Shown here piece after piece: positions 44,051 to 51,913 of a DNA stretch of 54,641 nucleotides. The notes below the pieces were generated by a model. The model had not been told where the DNA came from, ran no database searches, and worked only from the letters and a program-made list of their open reading frames with translations. Made by a program: the position numbers and the translations under genes. Source of the stretch: a virus; the IMG/VR virus record IMGVR_UViG_3300007276_000061, positions 1 to 54,641 of that record, one strand, 5' to 3'. Each line of letters opens with the position of its first letter. The stretch's first letter is position 1.

Positions 44051-44283
44051 TTTGACTTCTTACCAAAACGGATTACATCAAAAGCACATAAAGTCCAAAA
44101 TGCAAATGCAATAAGCCAGAACCATAGAACTACAGAAGGGGCAATATCAATAGGTATAAAGCTAAATAGTTTAGCAATAAGCCACATTACTCCTACAGCT
44201 ACACCACCTATTACAGCGGAAATACCTACCACAATAGGAGCTGCAATACAGAAAATTTTAGCTGCACGCCAATCAATATACAT
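44047..44283 (-). CDS. Small membrane protein, 78 aa
   Basis: Two or three transmembrane segments. ATG 44283 lies within the end of the upstream ORF and is favoured over the longer frame to 44319. Confidence 0.55.
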   Translation of the reverse strand: MYIDWRAAKIFCIAAPIVVGISAVIGGVAVGVMWLIAKLFSFIPIDIAPSVVLWFWLIAFAFWTLCAFDVIRFGKKSK

Positions 44284-44446
44284 GTTTATTAGTCCCCACA
44301 CATTCTCGTAAGTGTCCAATAGCTTGATCGAGTTCCAATTTATGATATCGTGTTAAGCTTTTGCCATAATGCTGCGCAGCTTCGATTAGGTTTTCAATCG
44401 CGTCCTGAGCCTCCGGAGTTAGCTCTACTGTTTTTGAAGTTTTCAT
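44273..44446 (-). CDS. Hypothetical protein, 57 aa
   Basis: aggaggcg ribosome site. 'LTPEAQDAIENLIEAA' helix. No family recognised. Confidence 0.6.
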   Translation of the reverse strand: MKTSKTVELTPEAQDAIENLIEAAQHYGKSLTRYHKLELDQAIGHLRECVGTNKHVY

Positions 44447-44549
44447 TCGCCTCCTGGAAGACTTTATCTAGCAAGCATAGCTCACAGTAAAGCTTATTAT
44501 CTGTTTTAATTAGTGATACTATAGTTAGGCAGGTTTCACAGGTTTGCAT
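44394..44549 (-). CDS. Small zinc-ribbon-like protein, 51 aa
   Basis: CETC...CELC pairs indicate zinc binding. The C-terminal third overlaps the next gene in another frame. Confidence 0.55.
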   Translation of the reverse strand: MQTCETCLTIVSLIKTDNKLYCELCLLDKVFQEANENFKNSRANSGGSGRD

Positions 44550-44743
44550 TACTCTACAACTGTAAGTGCTCGTTTAACTGGCTTTTTAATCTCTGTTGGA
44601 TATTCAGGGCTACCAAAACCTTTCAGATACTTGTCAATCTTATCTAGGATAGGAATGTTTTGCTCGGTATTACCTAGTTGCATAGTACAAAGCATTAGCT
44701 GTGCATACACAGCTTCCCATTCAGTTTTCGTCAAGATAGGCAT
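44549..44743 (-). CDS. Hypothetical protein, 64 aa
   Basis: Helical, no family. ATG 44743 chosen; it lies in the end of the upstream gene. Confidence 0.55.
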   Translation of the reverse strand: MPILTKTEWEAVYAQLMLCTMQLGNTEQNIPILDKIDKYLKGFGSPEYPTEIKKPVKRALTVVE

Positions 44744-44744
44744 A

Positions 44745-45035
44745 TCAATCCTCAATCACGTCACAGAAATACTGAGTAGCTTGCTCAATAGGAATATTAT
44801 GAATCTTCATCAGCTGCTTAATAACGTAATTCTTAGCTTGCACATATTGATAGTCAAACTGACTGCTACCACGCCACAACTTAAGTACGTTAGCTCTAAT
44901 AGCTTGATGCTCTAGATACATTTCAGTCATCGCGACAATATCAATATCACTAAGATTAATATCTTTAGTAGTGACTTTTACTTCTATTAGCATACGGTTA
45001 AGTAGGTCTAGTAGAATATCTTCACGGTTTGTCAT
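44745..45035 (-). CDS. Hypothetical protein, 96 aa
   Basis: All-helical; no family recognised. 4-nt overlap with the upstream gene. Confidence 0.6.
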   Translation of the reverse strand: MTNREDILLDLLNRMLIEVKVTTKDINLSDIDIVAMTEMYLEHQAIRANVLKLWRGSSQFDYQYVQAKNYVIKQLMKIHNIPIEQATQYFCDVIED

Positions 45036-45286
45036 GAAAATCTACCTCCACCAGGCTTTAGGTACTCACCAGCGGGAGTAGCATTAAACATCTTATTCCA
45101 ACTCACAACTAGCGACATAATGAGGTCTTCCTCACCGCCGCCTTCACAAACTCGTACCACATAAGGAGCAAATTTGGGGTCATTCAGCATGTATTCAACG
45201 TTTTCACGCCATTGTTTAACCTCATGCAGAGATTTAATGATCGAGTCTTCATCGTAGGTTTCATTAGCAATTTGGACGGTTCTCAT
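45032..45286 (-). CDS. Hypothetical protein, 84 aa
   Basis: Helical N-terminus, Gly-rich C-terminus. 4-nt overlaps at both ends. Confidence 0.6.
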   Translation of the reverse strand: MRTVQIANETYDEDSIIKSLHEVKQWRENVEYMLNDPKFAPYVVRVCEGGGEEDLIMSLVVSWNKMFNATPAGEYLKPGGGRFS

Positions 45287-45489
45287 TCTGATACCAGTCT
45301 TGTTCTTGTCAGACTTACATGAGCAGGTTCGTACCAGTTACCCGCTAGGCTATCGTGATCTTCACCTTCTTGAATATGAATTACACAATCTTCAGGACTA
45401 ATTCCAGCCGCTTCAGCTAGAAGCTTACGAAGACTTTCCTCGTTCCAAGTGTAAGTTTCTTTAACTGTAGTTTTTGATGTAAATTTCAT
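45283..45489 (-). CDS. Hypothetical protein, 68 aa
   Basis: Mixed alpha/beta, ATG 45489. No family recognised. Confidence 0.55.
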   Translation of the reverse strand: MKFTSKTTVKETYTWNEESLRKLLAEAAGISPEDCVIHIQEGEDHDSLAGNWYEPAHVSLTRTRLVSE

Positions 45490-45635
45490 GTGAAGCACAC
45501 AAACTTAACTACCATCCAATCTAGTTCATCAAGGTCTCTAGCATACTGAATGGCTTCTTCAATGGTATCAAACGTCATACAATTGTATTCGTCGTCCTCT
45601 ACGAGTTTGCCATTATGATCAATTAGTAGAAACAT
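45486..45635 (-). CDS. Hypothetical protein, 49 aa
   Basis: 'MFLLIDHNGKLVEDDEYNCM' start; alpha/beta, acidic. The longer upstream frame overlaps the DUF4177-like gene and is rejected. Confidence 0.5.
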   Translation of the reverse strand: MFLLIDHNGKLVEDDEYNCMTFDTIEEAIQYARDLDELDWMVVKFVCFT

Positions 45636-45795
45636 TTGTATTTTCCTCTTGTGTGTAAACAACTTTCCTTTTAAACCAAATTGAATGTGCGACAGGTCCA
45701 ACCATTTCCCAGCCTTGTGCTCCAAGAATATTAGCCATATCTACATCCATTGCTTTATGGTATACGGGGATTTTCTTATATTCCCATTTAATCAT
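45619..45795 (-). CDS. DUF4177-like small protein, 58 aa
   Basis: 'KWEYKKIPV...DMANILGAQGWEMVG' has the spacing of DUF4177 (strand, then LN-GWE). Function unknown. Confidence 0.5.
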   Translation of the reverse strand: MIKWEYKKIPVYHKAMDVDMANILGAQGWEMVGPVAHSIWFKRKVVYTQEENTNVSTN

Positions 45796-45955
45796 GAAGA
45801 TCACCCGTTCGCAGTTTGATTTGATCTAGAATGATATTAAGACGCCCTGCTTCTAGAAACTGATGGTTACTCATATGCATAGCAACTACTGTTTCGAGTG
45901 TGATTACGAGGATTTGACCCTCCTCTGGGGTCAGGTTTCGTCGCTCAATGTACAT
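45788..45955 (-). CDS. Hypothetical protein, 55 aa
   Basis: Helical; coupled overlaps with neighbours (stop at 45788, start inside the 47-aa ORF). Confidence 0.55.
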   Translation of the reverse strand: MYIERRNLTPEEGQILVITLETVVAMHMSNHQFLEAGRLNIILDQIKLRTGDLHD

Positions 45956-46088
45956 AAGACTCTAGTTCCTCAATTGTTTCTAGCAGGTGGAGACGATATT
46001 CGGTTGTGTAGTGTTCTGACCCATGATCGTAGAATTCGTGCAATGCTTGCAGAATGTTTGCGATAAGTTCTTCATTGTCTTCAAGCAT
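45945..46088 (-). CDS. Hypothetical protein, 47 aa
   Basis: Acidic helical protein. Overlaps both neighbours by 8-11 nt. Confidence 0.55.
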   Translation of the reverse strand: MLEDNEELIANILQALHEFYDHGSEHYTTEYRLHLLETIEELESYVH

Positions 46089-46539
46089 GTTCTAGCCTAT
46101 ATGCAAAATCTGCCGCTTCTTGATCGGCAAGTTCTTTACGAAGTTGAGCAATACGTGCCACTCGCAGTGTTTGCGCATCCTGTGTGATGCGGTTCATTTC
46201 TGCTTGCGCGGCGTCAGCGCGCTTCCTAGCAAAATACTGTCTACGCTTTTTAAGCGCTCGCTTAAGCCTGCTGCGACTTACTGGTAGATCGTGGCCATTA
46301 CGCTTCACTTCTTTAGTGAAGGTTTCATAATCTACATTCGTGAGTTCAATATCTAGATCCTTATGGAAAAGGCTACTAGAATCGTAGTACCTATACCAGA
46401 GACGCTCGCTACCAGGCTTATCAAACTTATACCGCTTATATTCAGTAGCACCAACCCATATATCAGGCTCATTTTCCAGCGAATCAATCACTGGGCAGTA
46501 AGTCTTAGCTCTGTACCAAAGCATCAAATACTTAATCAC
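46081..46539 (-). CDS. Hypothetical protein, 152 aa
   Basis: Tyr/Arg-rich N-terminal half, basic coiled-coil-like C-terminal half. GTG start after agggaaa. First gene of the 46565 promoter. Confidence 0.6.
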   Translation of the reverse strand: MIKYLMLWYRAKTYCPVIDSLENEPDIWVGATEYKRYKFDKPGSERLWYRYYDSSSLFHKDLDIELTNVDYETFTKEVKRNGHDLPVSRSRLKRALKKRRQYFARKRADAAQAEMNRITQDAQTLRVARIAQLRKELADQEAADFAYRLEHA

Positions 46540-46564
46540 TTGATATTTCCCTTATTAAGAGCTA

Positions 46565-46593
46565 AGAATACTACAGTTCAGGTCGGAAGTCAA
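46565..46593 (-). promoter_or_regulatory. Sigma70-type promoter
   Basis: TTGACT, 17 bp, TATTCT, preceded by gttc. Confidence 0.82.
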
Positions 46594-46602
46594 GAACTGG
46601 AT

Positions 46603-46761
46603 TCAATATACTTTATATTGATCGACCTTCTCTAAGAACTTGAAGCGAAGAGTCCAGTACTTATTAGAGGCTTCCTCGTCTGCACTCCAACCATCTACAT
46701 AGTCATTATGATCTAGAAAAGCGTACAAAAGTTCATCTAGTTGTTCTTCAATCGTCTGCAT
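46603..46761 (-). CDS. Hypothetical protein, 52 aa
   Basis: Acidic, Trp/Tyr-containing. Starts in the end of the broken gene upstream. Confidence 0.5.
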   Translation of the reverse strand: MQTIEEQLDELLYAFLDHNDYVDGWSADEEASNKYWTLRFKFLEKVDQYKVY

Positions 46762-47150
46762 ATTCAGCCTTCAATTCTTCCCATTCTTGGAGATACTCTT
46801 CATCAGCAATAGGGTCACCATCAGAATATTTAGCACCTAGTTAACACATAATGAAACTTGAGAGTAGTCCGTAGTCATCTACAAAGCTAGGAACTTCTAC
46901 GTCCATAGCTTTAAGTGCAGACCAAATTTCATTGCCACCCTGTTCATCAGCCGCTAGCGACCACAGGGTATTGATTAGAATTTGTCTATAATCAGGCCAG
47001 GTCAGGCCACCGATCTTGAATAAGCTTCAGCACACGTGCATTTTCTGCAACTTCGAAAGTATCCATTTCAGGACCCCAATCATCGAGGTTTTGTTGCAAA
47101 GCAACCATAATAGTTCTAGCCTCGATTTTAGTAATTAGCATATTATCCAT
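46748..47150 (-). pseudogene. Hypothetical gene broken by a 10-bp duplication and a stop codon
   Basis: ATG 47150 opens 'MDNMLITKIEARTIMVALQQ' and runs to ...RWPDLA, where it stops at 46992. TGGCCTGACC is duplicated here as TGGCCTGATT. Skipping one copy restores the frame: ...WPDYRQILINTLWSLAADEQGGNEIW... to 'FIMC', then TAA, then a further open stretch 'LGAKYSDGDPIADEEYLQEWEEL' ending at 46748. So one gene of ~130 codons carries two lesions. Confidence 0.65.
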
Positions 47151-47568
47151 AGTAGTTCTCTAAGTCCTTTAATCCTGTTAACTTCTGTTTTTCTCGATTA
47201 GCTTCAGTCTCTGATTTAAAAGGCTTTGTCCAAACTATAGAACCTCTTAAATCTCGTACACGACGTACTGGGTTTGTGCTAACTACCAGTTCATTTGCGT
47301 CAGTATAGATTAGAAAATAAGGTTTTGGCAGGTTCTTATTATGTGGCCAGATACCATTTACAATATCTACTTTATACACAAAATGTTTACGTTTAAGCCC
47401 ATCTTCTACAAATACGCGATCATCATCTACATTACCCATAAACTTATATTCTGTAGAGCCTAGTAAAGCTCGTGCAACTTCTACTGCAGAGTAACCATGG
47501 CACCTAGCACAACGTTCTGATGAGTGCCAATGCCCGTTAGGGCACAAATTAAAAGCTGATGTCTTCAT
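47143..47568 (-). CDS. Zinc-knuckle hypothetical protein, 141 aa
   Basis: N-terminal 'CPNGHWHSSERCARCHGY' zinc motif, then beta-rich region with repeated Val/Tyr strands, similar in style to the next gene. Confidence 0.6.
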   Translation of the reverse strand: MKTSAFNLCPNGHWHSSERCARCHGYSAVEVARALLGSTEYKFMGNVDDDRVFVEDGLKRKHFVYKVDIVNGIWPHNKNLPKPYFLIYTDANELVVSTNPVRRVRDLRGSIVWTKPFKSETEANREKQKLTGLKDLENYYG

Positions 47569-47950
47569 TAATGTCCATTACTTCTCTAAAGCCATGTCTA
47601 TGATCTTTTACCACGTATACACTATCATAAACTAAAGATAGTCCAGGTAAATAAGTTGCTGCTTTAGTTTTGTTGTTAAACTTTTCAGGTAACAATTTCA
47701 ACTCATTGTCTTTTATACACAATAGTCTATAAACTCCAGAGTTATTTATTTCTATAGATTCCTGGCCCGCATATACTACGTAACCCGACTTACTAGATAC
47801 TGTTTTGTGACTAGTATGCCATGATCCATCTTCTAGAATTGATACAAACTTATCATCTTTAAGCTTATCAAGTCCACGCTTTTCTGATTCAGGTCCATAC
47901 TTTTCAAAAGTTCTTAGCGATCCAGTCGCTTTATCTTTATAATAATACAT
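47549..47950 (-). CDS. Hypothetical protein, 133 aa (leaderless)
   Basis: Starts MYYYKDKATGS at ATG 47950, which is 7 nt after a -10 box. Beta-rich, positively charged middle. Related in composition to the 141-aa protein downstream. Confidence 0.6.
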   Translation of the reverse strand: MYYYKDKATGSLRTFEKYGPESEKRGLDKLKDDKFVSILEDGSWHTSHKTVSSKSGYVVYAGQESIEINNSGVYRLLCIKDNELKLLPEKFNNKTKAATYLPGLSLVYDSVYVVKDHRHGFREVMDINEDISF

Positions 47951-47957
47951 AATAATT

Positions 47958-47986
47958 AATATAGCACAGGCAGAAACCAAAGTCAA
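47958..47986 (-). promoter_or_regulatory. Sigma70-type promoter
   Basis: TTGACT, 17 bp, TATATT. Confidence 0.82.
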
Positions 47987-48086
47987 CACCTTTTTTATAG
48001 GTTCTTATCGGCAGCTCAAAACAATCTTTTACGTTTCAAAAAGCCTACAACAAAGATAAATCATCCTAACCTTCGAAAATTAGTTG

Positions 48087-48115
48087 TTGACTTTTGGCAT
48101 GACAACATATATAAT
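48087..48115 (+). promoter_or_regulatory. Plus-strand promoter
   Basis: TTGACT, 17 bp, TATAAT. No coding frame follows, so a non-coding RNA is the likely product. Confidence 0.75.
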
Positions 48116-48121
48116 ATATGA

Positions 48122-48301
48122 AATAGCCGAGAACGAAGTTATTATGGCTACAGGGTGTTCCCTGAAGTGTTTAGATATGATTTTTAAATTACAGTAGAGC
48201 GGACGGAATTAAGGGAGGAAGCCACTGTATAGAAATCAGTCGTTATCTGAATTCTTCAGAGGGAACACCTAGATTTTAATAAAGCTTCTACGAAGTTATT
48301 A
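48122..48301 (+). ncRNA. Candidate structured RNA from the 48087 promoter
   Basis: GGTGTTCCCT..GAAG pairs with CTTC..AGGGAACACC, closing about 110 nt; inside, TACAGT/ACTGTA. The 12-nt string acgaagttatta occurs before and after this stem (48133 and 48290). No ORF with a ribosome site. Function unknown. Confidence 0.5.
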
Positions 48302-48554
48302 AGTCGTTTTAATCAACTTAAAGCGCTGTAATCAATAAGTTTTCTAACTTATTTAATTCATTATATCAAGATTCTTAAGTGGTATTGTGTTTAAAAATCT
48401 GCAATAATTTCTGGTTCGCTAATGAAGAACTGATTAATGCACACTACTAATCAAGAGCGATTCGGACCAAATTTGGGCGGAACCTCTATAAGGATCTCTC
48501 CCGCCCCGTGCTAGAGCCTTCCTAGCAGATTAATCTTCCTAGTTTCGAAAACGA
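48302..48554. other. Non-coding intergenic stretch
   Basis: No convincing gene. AT-rich first half; the second half has GGGCGG/CCGCCC (48476-48506) and GCTAG/CTAGC (48510-48527) hairpins. Confidence 0.4.
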
Positions 48555-48621
48555 TAAAACCCACACCGGCCTTTCGGTTGTTGAACGACGTTCAACAAGC
48601 CTTGGCTAGTGTGGGTTAATT
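48555..48621 (-). terminator. Multi-hairpin terminator
   Basis: AACCCACAC/GTGTGGGTT closes three smaller hairpins: CCG/CGG, TTGTTGAAC-GAC-GTTCAACAA and AGCC-TT-GGCT. On the minus strand it is followed by TTTTATCGTTTT, suiting the end of the 48643-49925 operon. Confidence 0.65.
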
Positions 48622-48642
48622 TGTATCTATTGCGTGCCTCTG

Positions 48643-48921
48643 CTAGTGCCACACGGACCCGTGAGGGTCCAGGCCTGCCTTAGCAAATGCGACCCATTTC
48701 GAGGCCTCGTCTTCCATTAGCGACTTCATTGGACTGAAGACAAACTCTGTAGCACAACTTCGACATTTATACTTTGGAACAAGAAAGTCAAACTCGGCTA
48801 CGCGTTCCTCGTCTAGTGGAACTTCTAGGTGCTCCCATTCTCCAATGTGAGTGAGCGCATCTTTTTTGCACGAAGTGCAATGGCTTGCTGCTGTTATCTG
48901 ATAGAAGTCATGTGTTGACAA
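48643..48921 (-). CDS. Zinc-ribbon protein, 92 aa
   Basis: CTSC and CRSC pairs ~35 residues apart form a probable zinc ribbon. TTG start with gaggag upstream. Confidence 0.6.
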   Translation of the reverse strand: MSTHDFYQITAASHCTSCKKDALTHIGEWEHLEVPLDEERVAEFDFLVPKYKCRSCATEFVFSPMKSLMEDEASKWVAFAKAGLDPHGSVWH

Positions 48922-49084
48922 TTATTCTCCTCGTGACCCAACCTAGGGGCCACGCTAGTATTAGTGTAATCACTAAAAATAGACTATTTTTAGCTAGTAG
49001 GACAATGCCACCGAGGATGGCAAAGAATGCAAAAATCAGTAGGAAGCCAATTAGAAAGTTCTCTAGAAATTCGTCAGTAATCAT
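48908..49084 (-). CDS. Small membrane protein, 58 aa
   Basis: Two adjacent hydrophobic spans. ATG 49084 lies in the end of the 59-aa membrane gene. Confidence 0.55.
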   Translation of the reverse strand: MITDEFLENFLIGFLLIFAFFAILGGIVLLAKNSLFLVITLILAWPLGWVTRRIIVNT

Positions 49085-49253
49085 CGAAAATGTCTCTAGC
49101 AATAAGTCCTACAAAGAGAACAACTAGGAGCCCAAGCAGGCTGAGTCCAATAATACTCATTACTTGTGGGTAAATATTGAATAGGGCAATCAATACCAGA
49201 ATAGGTATGATTGCCGCAAGCCCTGCTAGGAAAGTTTTAATAAGTTCTACCAT
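49074..49253 (-). CDS. Small membrane protein, 59 aa
   Basis: Two transmembrane spans (AGLAAIIPILVLIALF and IIGLSLLGLLVVLFVGLIA). With its neighbour it forms a pair of tiny membrane proteins; holin-like size, but far from the lysis genes. Confidence 0.55.
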   Translation of the reverse strand: MVELIKTFLAGLAAIIPILVLIALFNIYPQVMSIIGLSLLGLLVVLFVGLIARDIFDDY

Positions 49254-49399
49254 TGAGGTACAGGTCCTTGAATTGTGTAACGTTGAACTGGGCCCTCTAG
49301 AAAATCTAGAACAAAGTCCTCTACGGCAATCTCGACTTCACGTCGTGTTTCGCCGAAAAACAGCTTGTCATACACAAGCGCATAATAATACTTAATCAT
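49247..49399 (-). CDS. Hypothetical protein, 50 aa
   Basis: Acidic helical protein with coupled overlaps at both ends. Confidence 0.55.
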   Translation of the reverse strand: MIKYYYALVYDKLFFGETRREVEIAVEDFVLDFLEGPVQRYTIQGPVPQW

Positions 49400-49701
49400 T
49401 TCTTCGCCTTAAACTTAAAGAAAGCACTATAAGTTTCATAGCACCCAGGCTTATCATACTCGACCTTCCAGCCTTGCCCCCGATAAACATCTTCAATATT
49501 AAGCCAGCCTTTGTCAAAAATCTCTTGTCGACTTAGAAAGCCAGACTTTGACAGGATCAAGTTAATAACATCTTCCTGCTTTACCTTGGCCGAACCTTCA
49601 GTAAAATTATCAGCAATCAGTTCATTGAATGCTTCAAATACAATTTCAGGAATGTTCTTCTGCTTCTGAGCAACTACTTCGTTAGGACTAATCGCGGGCA
49701 T
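49396..49701 (-). CDS. Hypothetical protein, 101 aa
   Basis: Helical; a C-terminal 'GWKVEYDKPGCYETYSAFFKFKAKK' fits a small phage family of unknown function. Confidence 0.6.
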   Translation of the reverse strand: MPAISPNEVVAQKQKNIPEIVFEAFNELIADNFTEGSAKVKQEDVINLILSKSGFLSRQEIFDKGWLNIEDVYRGQGWKVEYDKPGCYETYSAFFKFKAKK

Positions 49702-49925
49702 TACTCACCTTCTTCCATAATAGCAACAAGCATAGAATCTGCCCGAACGTCGTGGAATTCCTCGAATTCACCACCACCAGTCCACCTATCCCACACTACA
49801 GTGTAAGAAGGCTCACCATAATACTTAATATCATAGGGACCTGCAGCGATATAGCCTTCCCAACGTGCATCAGGGTCTGCGCCAGCTTCGCCGGCCATAT
49901 ATACTTCATCGTTAATGTCGAACAT
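49701..49925 (-). CDS. Hypothetical acidic protein, 74 aa
   Basis: Tyr/Gly/Asp-rich beta protein. 1-nt overlap with the next gene. Confidence 0.6.
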   Translation of the reverse strand: MFDINDEVYMAGEAGADPDARWEGYIAAGPYDIKYYGEPSYTVVWDRWTGGGEFEEFHDVRADSMLVAIMEEGE

Positions 49926-49950
49926 ATCTCTCTTTCCTTATTCTCATAAA

Positions 49951-49979
49951 AGTATAGCCCCTGACACGTCAAATGTCAA
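49951..49979 (-). promoter_or_regulatory. Promoter with palindromic spacer
   Basis: TTGACA, 17 bp, TATACT. AGCCCTTGACA and TGTCAGGGGCT form an inverted repeat over the -35 and spacer, like the 38324 promoter. Confidence 0.88.
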
Positions 49980-49988
49980 GGGCTATTT

Positions 49989-50093
49989 TCATTTTCGGTA
50001 CTCAAGCCAGTTCACAATATGCGCTACCATAGAGCCAATACCAAATCCCGCGCAAACATCCCAAAGAAAGTCTCCAATAAGAGTCCAATTCAT
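49989..50093 (-). CDS. Tiny membrane protein, 34 aa
   Basis: One hydrophobic Gly-rich span. ATG overlaps the phosphatase stop. Confidence 0.5.
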   Translation of the reverse strand: MNWTLIGDFLWDVCAGFGIGSMVAHIVNWLEYRK

Positions 50094-50665
50094 TAGTCTT
50101 TCCACCCACTTAATTGTGTACGAAGCATGATACCCGGAAGCTGGCAATTGTCCCAGTATTCTTTAACAGCCTGTTGTAGTACTCCATGAGCATTACACAG
50201 CTCATCTACGTACTTGATCATCAAGCGATTAGGAATCATAGTAGGTCGCGCTTCAGCAACCAAACGAACAGCTTCACGTGCTTCATTAAGTTCATCATTG
50301 CCAGGTGATTTAGAATGGTCGAAGAGGATACCAATAAGCATCGCAGCACTTCGGCTGCGTCCTGCGTGGCAGTGAATCAACAGTCGATCTGAGTCGTCCA
50401 AATCCCAGCAGAACTTGAGAACATCACATACATCTTCTCGCGTAGGAAGAATAAGCGGATGCTTAAGCTCCCACACAGTATCTTCTAGCGTCTCTGGCTC
50501 TACATGACCTTCAAAATCATGAAAAACCTTGATCAAGTGATGATCACCCTGGCTAGGAAGGTCGAAGTTCAAATCCGGGCCAACCAGCGAAACGATTCGC
50601 GTAGGCCAACCCTCCTGCATAATCTCATAAGCACGATGTGCATTATCAATCTTAAATTCAAACAT
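50093..50665 (-). CDS. Protein tyrosine/dual-specificity phosphatase-like
   Basis: 190 residues with the P-loop 'LLIHCHAGRSRSAAM' (HCxxGxxR, ~97-111), upstream Asp-containing loop and helical C-terminus. Similar proteins occur in several phages. Substrate unknown. Confidence 0.82.
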   Translation of the reverse strand: MFEFKIDNAHRAYEIMQEGWPTRIVSLVGPDLNFDLPSQGDHHLIKVFHDFEGHVEPETLEDTVWELKHPLILPTREDVCDVLKFCWDLDDSDRLLIHCHAGRSRSAAMLIGILFDHSKSPGNDELNEAREAVRLVAEARPTMIPNRLMIKYVDELCNAHGVLQQAVKEYWDNCQLPGIMLRTQLSGWKD

Positions 50666-50892
50666 TATGCTTTCTCCATTGCACGATGCACATATCGTAG
50701 TGCATTAACCATATAAGCCGCATCAGTGTTACCTTCATCAGCCAGCTTCTCGAAATCTGCGAACAGTGTACAAATCTTTAGAAACTTAGTTCCGTCAGCA
50801 CCGACCCAAATCGTCATGTCACTTAGCTGTTCTCTAGATTTAGTCACTCGATCCGATCTCCGTAAATACTTCTTGTGCTTTTTCACGATCAA
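50665..50892 (-). CDS. Hypothetical basic protein, 75 aa
   Basis: Basic N-terminus, helical C-terminus. TTG 50892 or GTG a few codons later. Overlaps the upstream gene. Confidence 0.5.
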   Translation of the reverse strand: MIVKKHKKYLRRSDRVTKSREQLSDMTIWVGADGTKFLKICTLFADFEKLADEGNTDAAYMVNALRYVHRAMEKA

Positions 50893-51007
50893 TCAGACCC
50901 AGATCAAAAAGCTGACGATACACTTCACAGGCCTCTGTATTAGAGACGCCTATAGTATCAGCGATAACTTCAAAAACTATAGACTGACCCCTGTCAAACA
51001 TAGTCAT
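50840..51007 (-). CDS. Hypothetical HTH-like protein, 55 aa
   Basis: 'IADTIGVSNTEACEVYRQLFDLGLID' has HTH-like spacing. Similar to the 59-aa ORF at 51682. Confidence 0.5.
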   Translation of the reverse strand: MTMFDRGQSIVFEVIADTIGVSNTEACEVYRQLFDLGLIDREKAQEVFTEIGSSD

Positions 51008-51246
51008 TAGAATTCCTTCTCAAAATCAATTTGATGAGCTTCTTCGTCGTTAACCCACCGATGATAACGCTCAGCATCGATATCATCCTTAATCGCTAGA
51101 ACTTGTCCTAGCATAAAAGCATAACCAAAAGCTTCATAGTCAAAAATAGCAGTATCTAGTGGATATTCATCCGAAAAGTCTGCTCCATACTCGTCGGCAT
51201 GTTGCTCCCAGAGATTTTCTGCGTCGTCGATCGTGTACTCGCTCAT
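51007..51246 (-). CDS. Hypothetical acidic protein, 79 aa
   Basis: Acidic, aromatic, probably helical. ATG 51246 has gagaag upstream; the longer frame runs deep into the next gene. Confidence 0.55.
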   Translation of the reverse strand: MSEYTIDDAENLWEQHADEYGADFSDEYPLDTAIFDYEAFGYAFMLGQVLAIKDDIDAERYHRWVNDEEAHQIDFEKEF

Positions 51247-51388
51247 ATTCTTCTCTTTCATAAAAATTAAGTGGATATTCGGGATGATCAAAAGCTAGGA
51301 AGTAAGCCATTGCAGTTGGGTAGTCTTCGAACTCTGTAACTACTTGATCAGTCTTGTGCTCAGTAACAACGTATTTAGTCGTTGCCCT
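51167..51388 (-). CDS. Hypothetical protein, ~70 aa (start unclear)
   Basis: The convincing part is 'TKYVVTEHKTDQVVTEFEDYPTAMAYFLAFDHPEYPLNFY'-like (shown here only in outline). No ATG/GTG/TTG lies between it and the stop of the 50-aa gene; an ACG overlaps that stop. The frame is open to 51478 but that part is out-of-frame translation of the neighbour. Confidence 0.4.
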   Translation of the reverse strand, partial: RATTKYVVTEHKTDQVVTEFEDYPTAMAYFLAFDHPEYPLNFYEREEYERVHDRRRRKSLGATCRRVWSRLFG

Positions 51389-51527
51389 CAGGGAGATATT
51401 CTTCGTAGCGAATATCGTAGAGATCGCTATGGTCACCGCAGCCACGAATCCACTTCCAAGCATCTTCTTCATTGTCAAAAATCTTCTCTACTTCCCCGGT
51501 ATACGCTCTAATTACTTCAAATTGCAT
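51375..51527 (-). CDS. Hypothetical protein, 50 aa
   Basis: Acidic, 'EDAWKWIRGCGDHSDLYDIRY'-type alpha/beta protein, clear ATG. Overlaps the upstream ORF by 16 nt. Confidence 0.55.
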   Translation of the reverse strand: MQFEVIRAYTGEVEKIFDNEEDAWKWIRGCGDHSDLYDIRYEEYLPEGND

Positions 51528-51685
51528 GTATTATCCGACCCCTTGTCTTGATCCTCCGCCACTCTAAATGATAGGTTAACATTATTGTAAAGCTCTAGAA
51601 TCTTACGCACATTCAGCAATCCGCGAACGCTAATAAAAGCCCAACCGTTATTACGGTCATAGATTTCGTACTTAATCTGTCTCAT
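51512..51685 (-). CDS. Hypothetical protein, 57 aa
   Basis: Alpha/beta, no family. Overlaps both neighbours. Confidence 0.55.
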   Translation of the reverse strand: MRQIKYEIYDRNNGWAFISVRGLLNVRKILELYNNVNLSFRVAEDQDKGSDNTCNLK

Positions 51686-51861
51686 TTATCTAGCCTTTCC
51701 ATTCGACGATTCCAGAATACCTCTTTCTCAGTATCGTAGTCGATCAAACCTTGTTCAGCCAACCACGAGTACACAGCGCGGAAAGAGTCTTCATCTACGC
51801 CAGTAACTTCAACACCCTCATTACGAAGGTGAATATGTTCCACATCAAACCAATCGCTCAT
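51682..51861 (-). CDS. Hypothetical HTH-like protein, 59 aa
   Basis: 'DEDSFRAVYSWLAEQGLIDYDTEKE' resembles the 55-aa protein at 50840. First gene of its promoter. Confidence 0.55.
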   Translation of the reverse strand: MSDWFDVEHIHLRNEGVEVTGVDEDSFRAVYSWLAEQGLIDYDTEKEVFWNRRMERLDK

Positions 51862-51884
51862 GTCATTTCCCTTATTGAATGTAT

Positions 51885-51913
51885 ACTATACGCCAACCCA
51901 GATCAAAAGTCAA
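51885..51913 (-). promoter_or_regulatory. Sigma70-type promoter
   Basis: TTGACT, 17 bp, TATAGT. Rightmost promoter of the protein-coding block. Confidence 0.85.

Noticed and set aside
48133-48301. loxP-like recombination site
   Set aside because: Only about 10 bases of a half site match and the copies are direct, not inverted; reported only as a repeat.
51389-51478. Signal-peptide-like N-terminus in the frame 51167-51478
   Set aside because: It is out-of-frame translation of the 50-aa gene at 51375-51527, which has better coding character.
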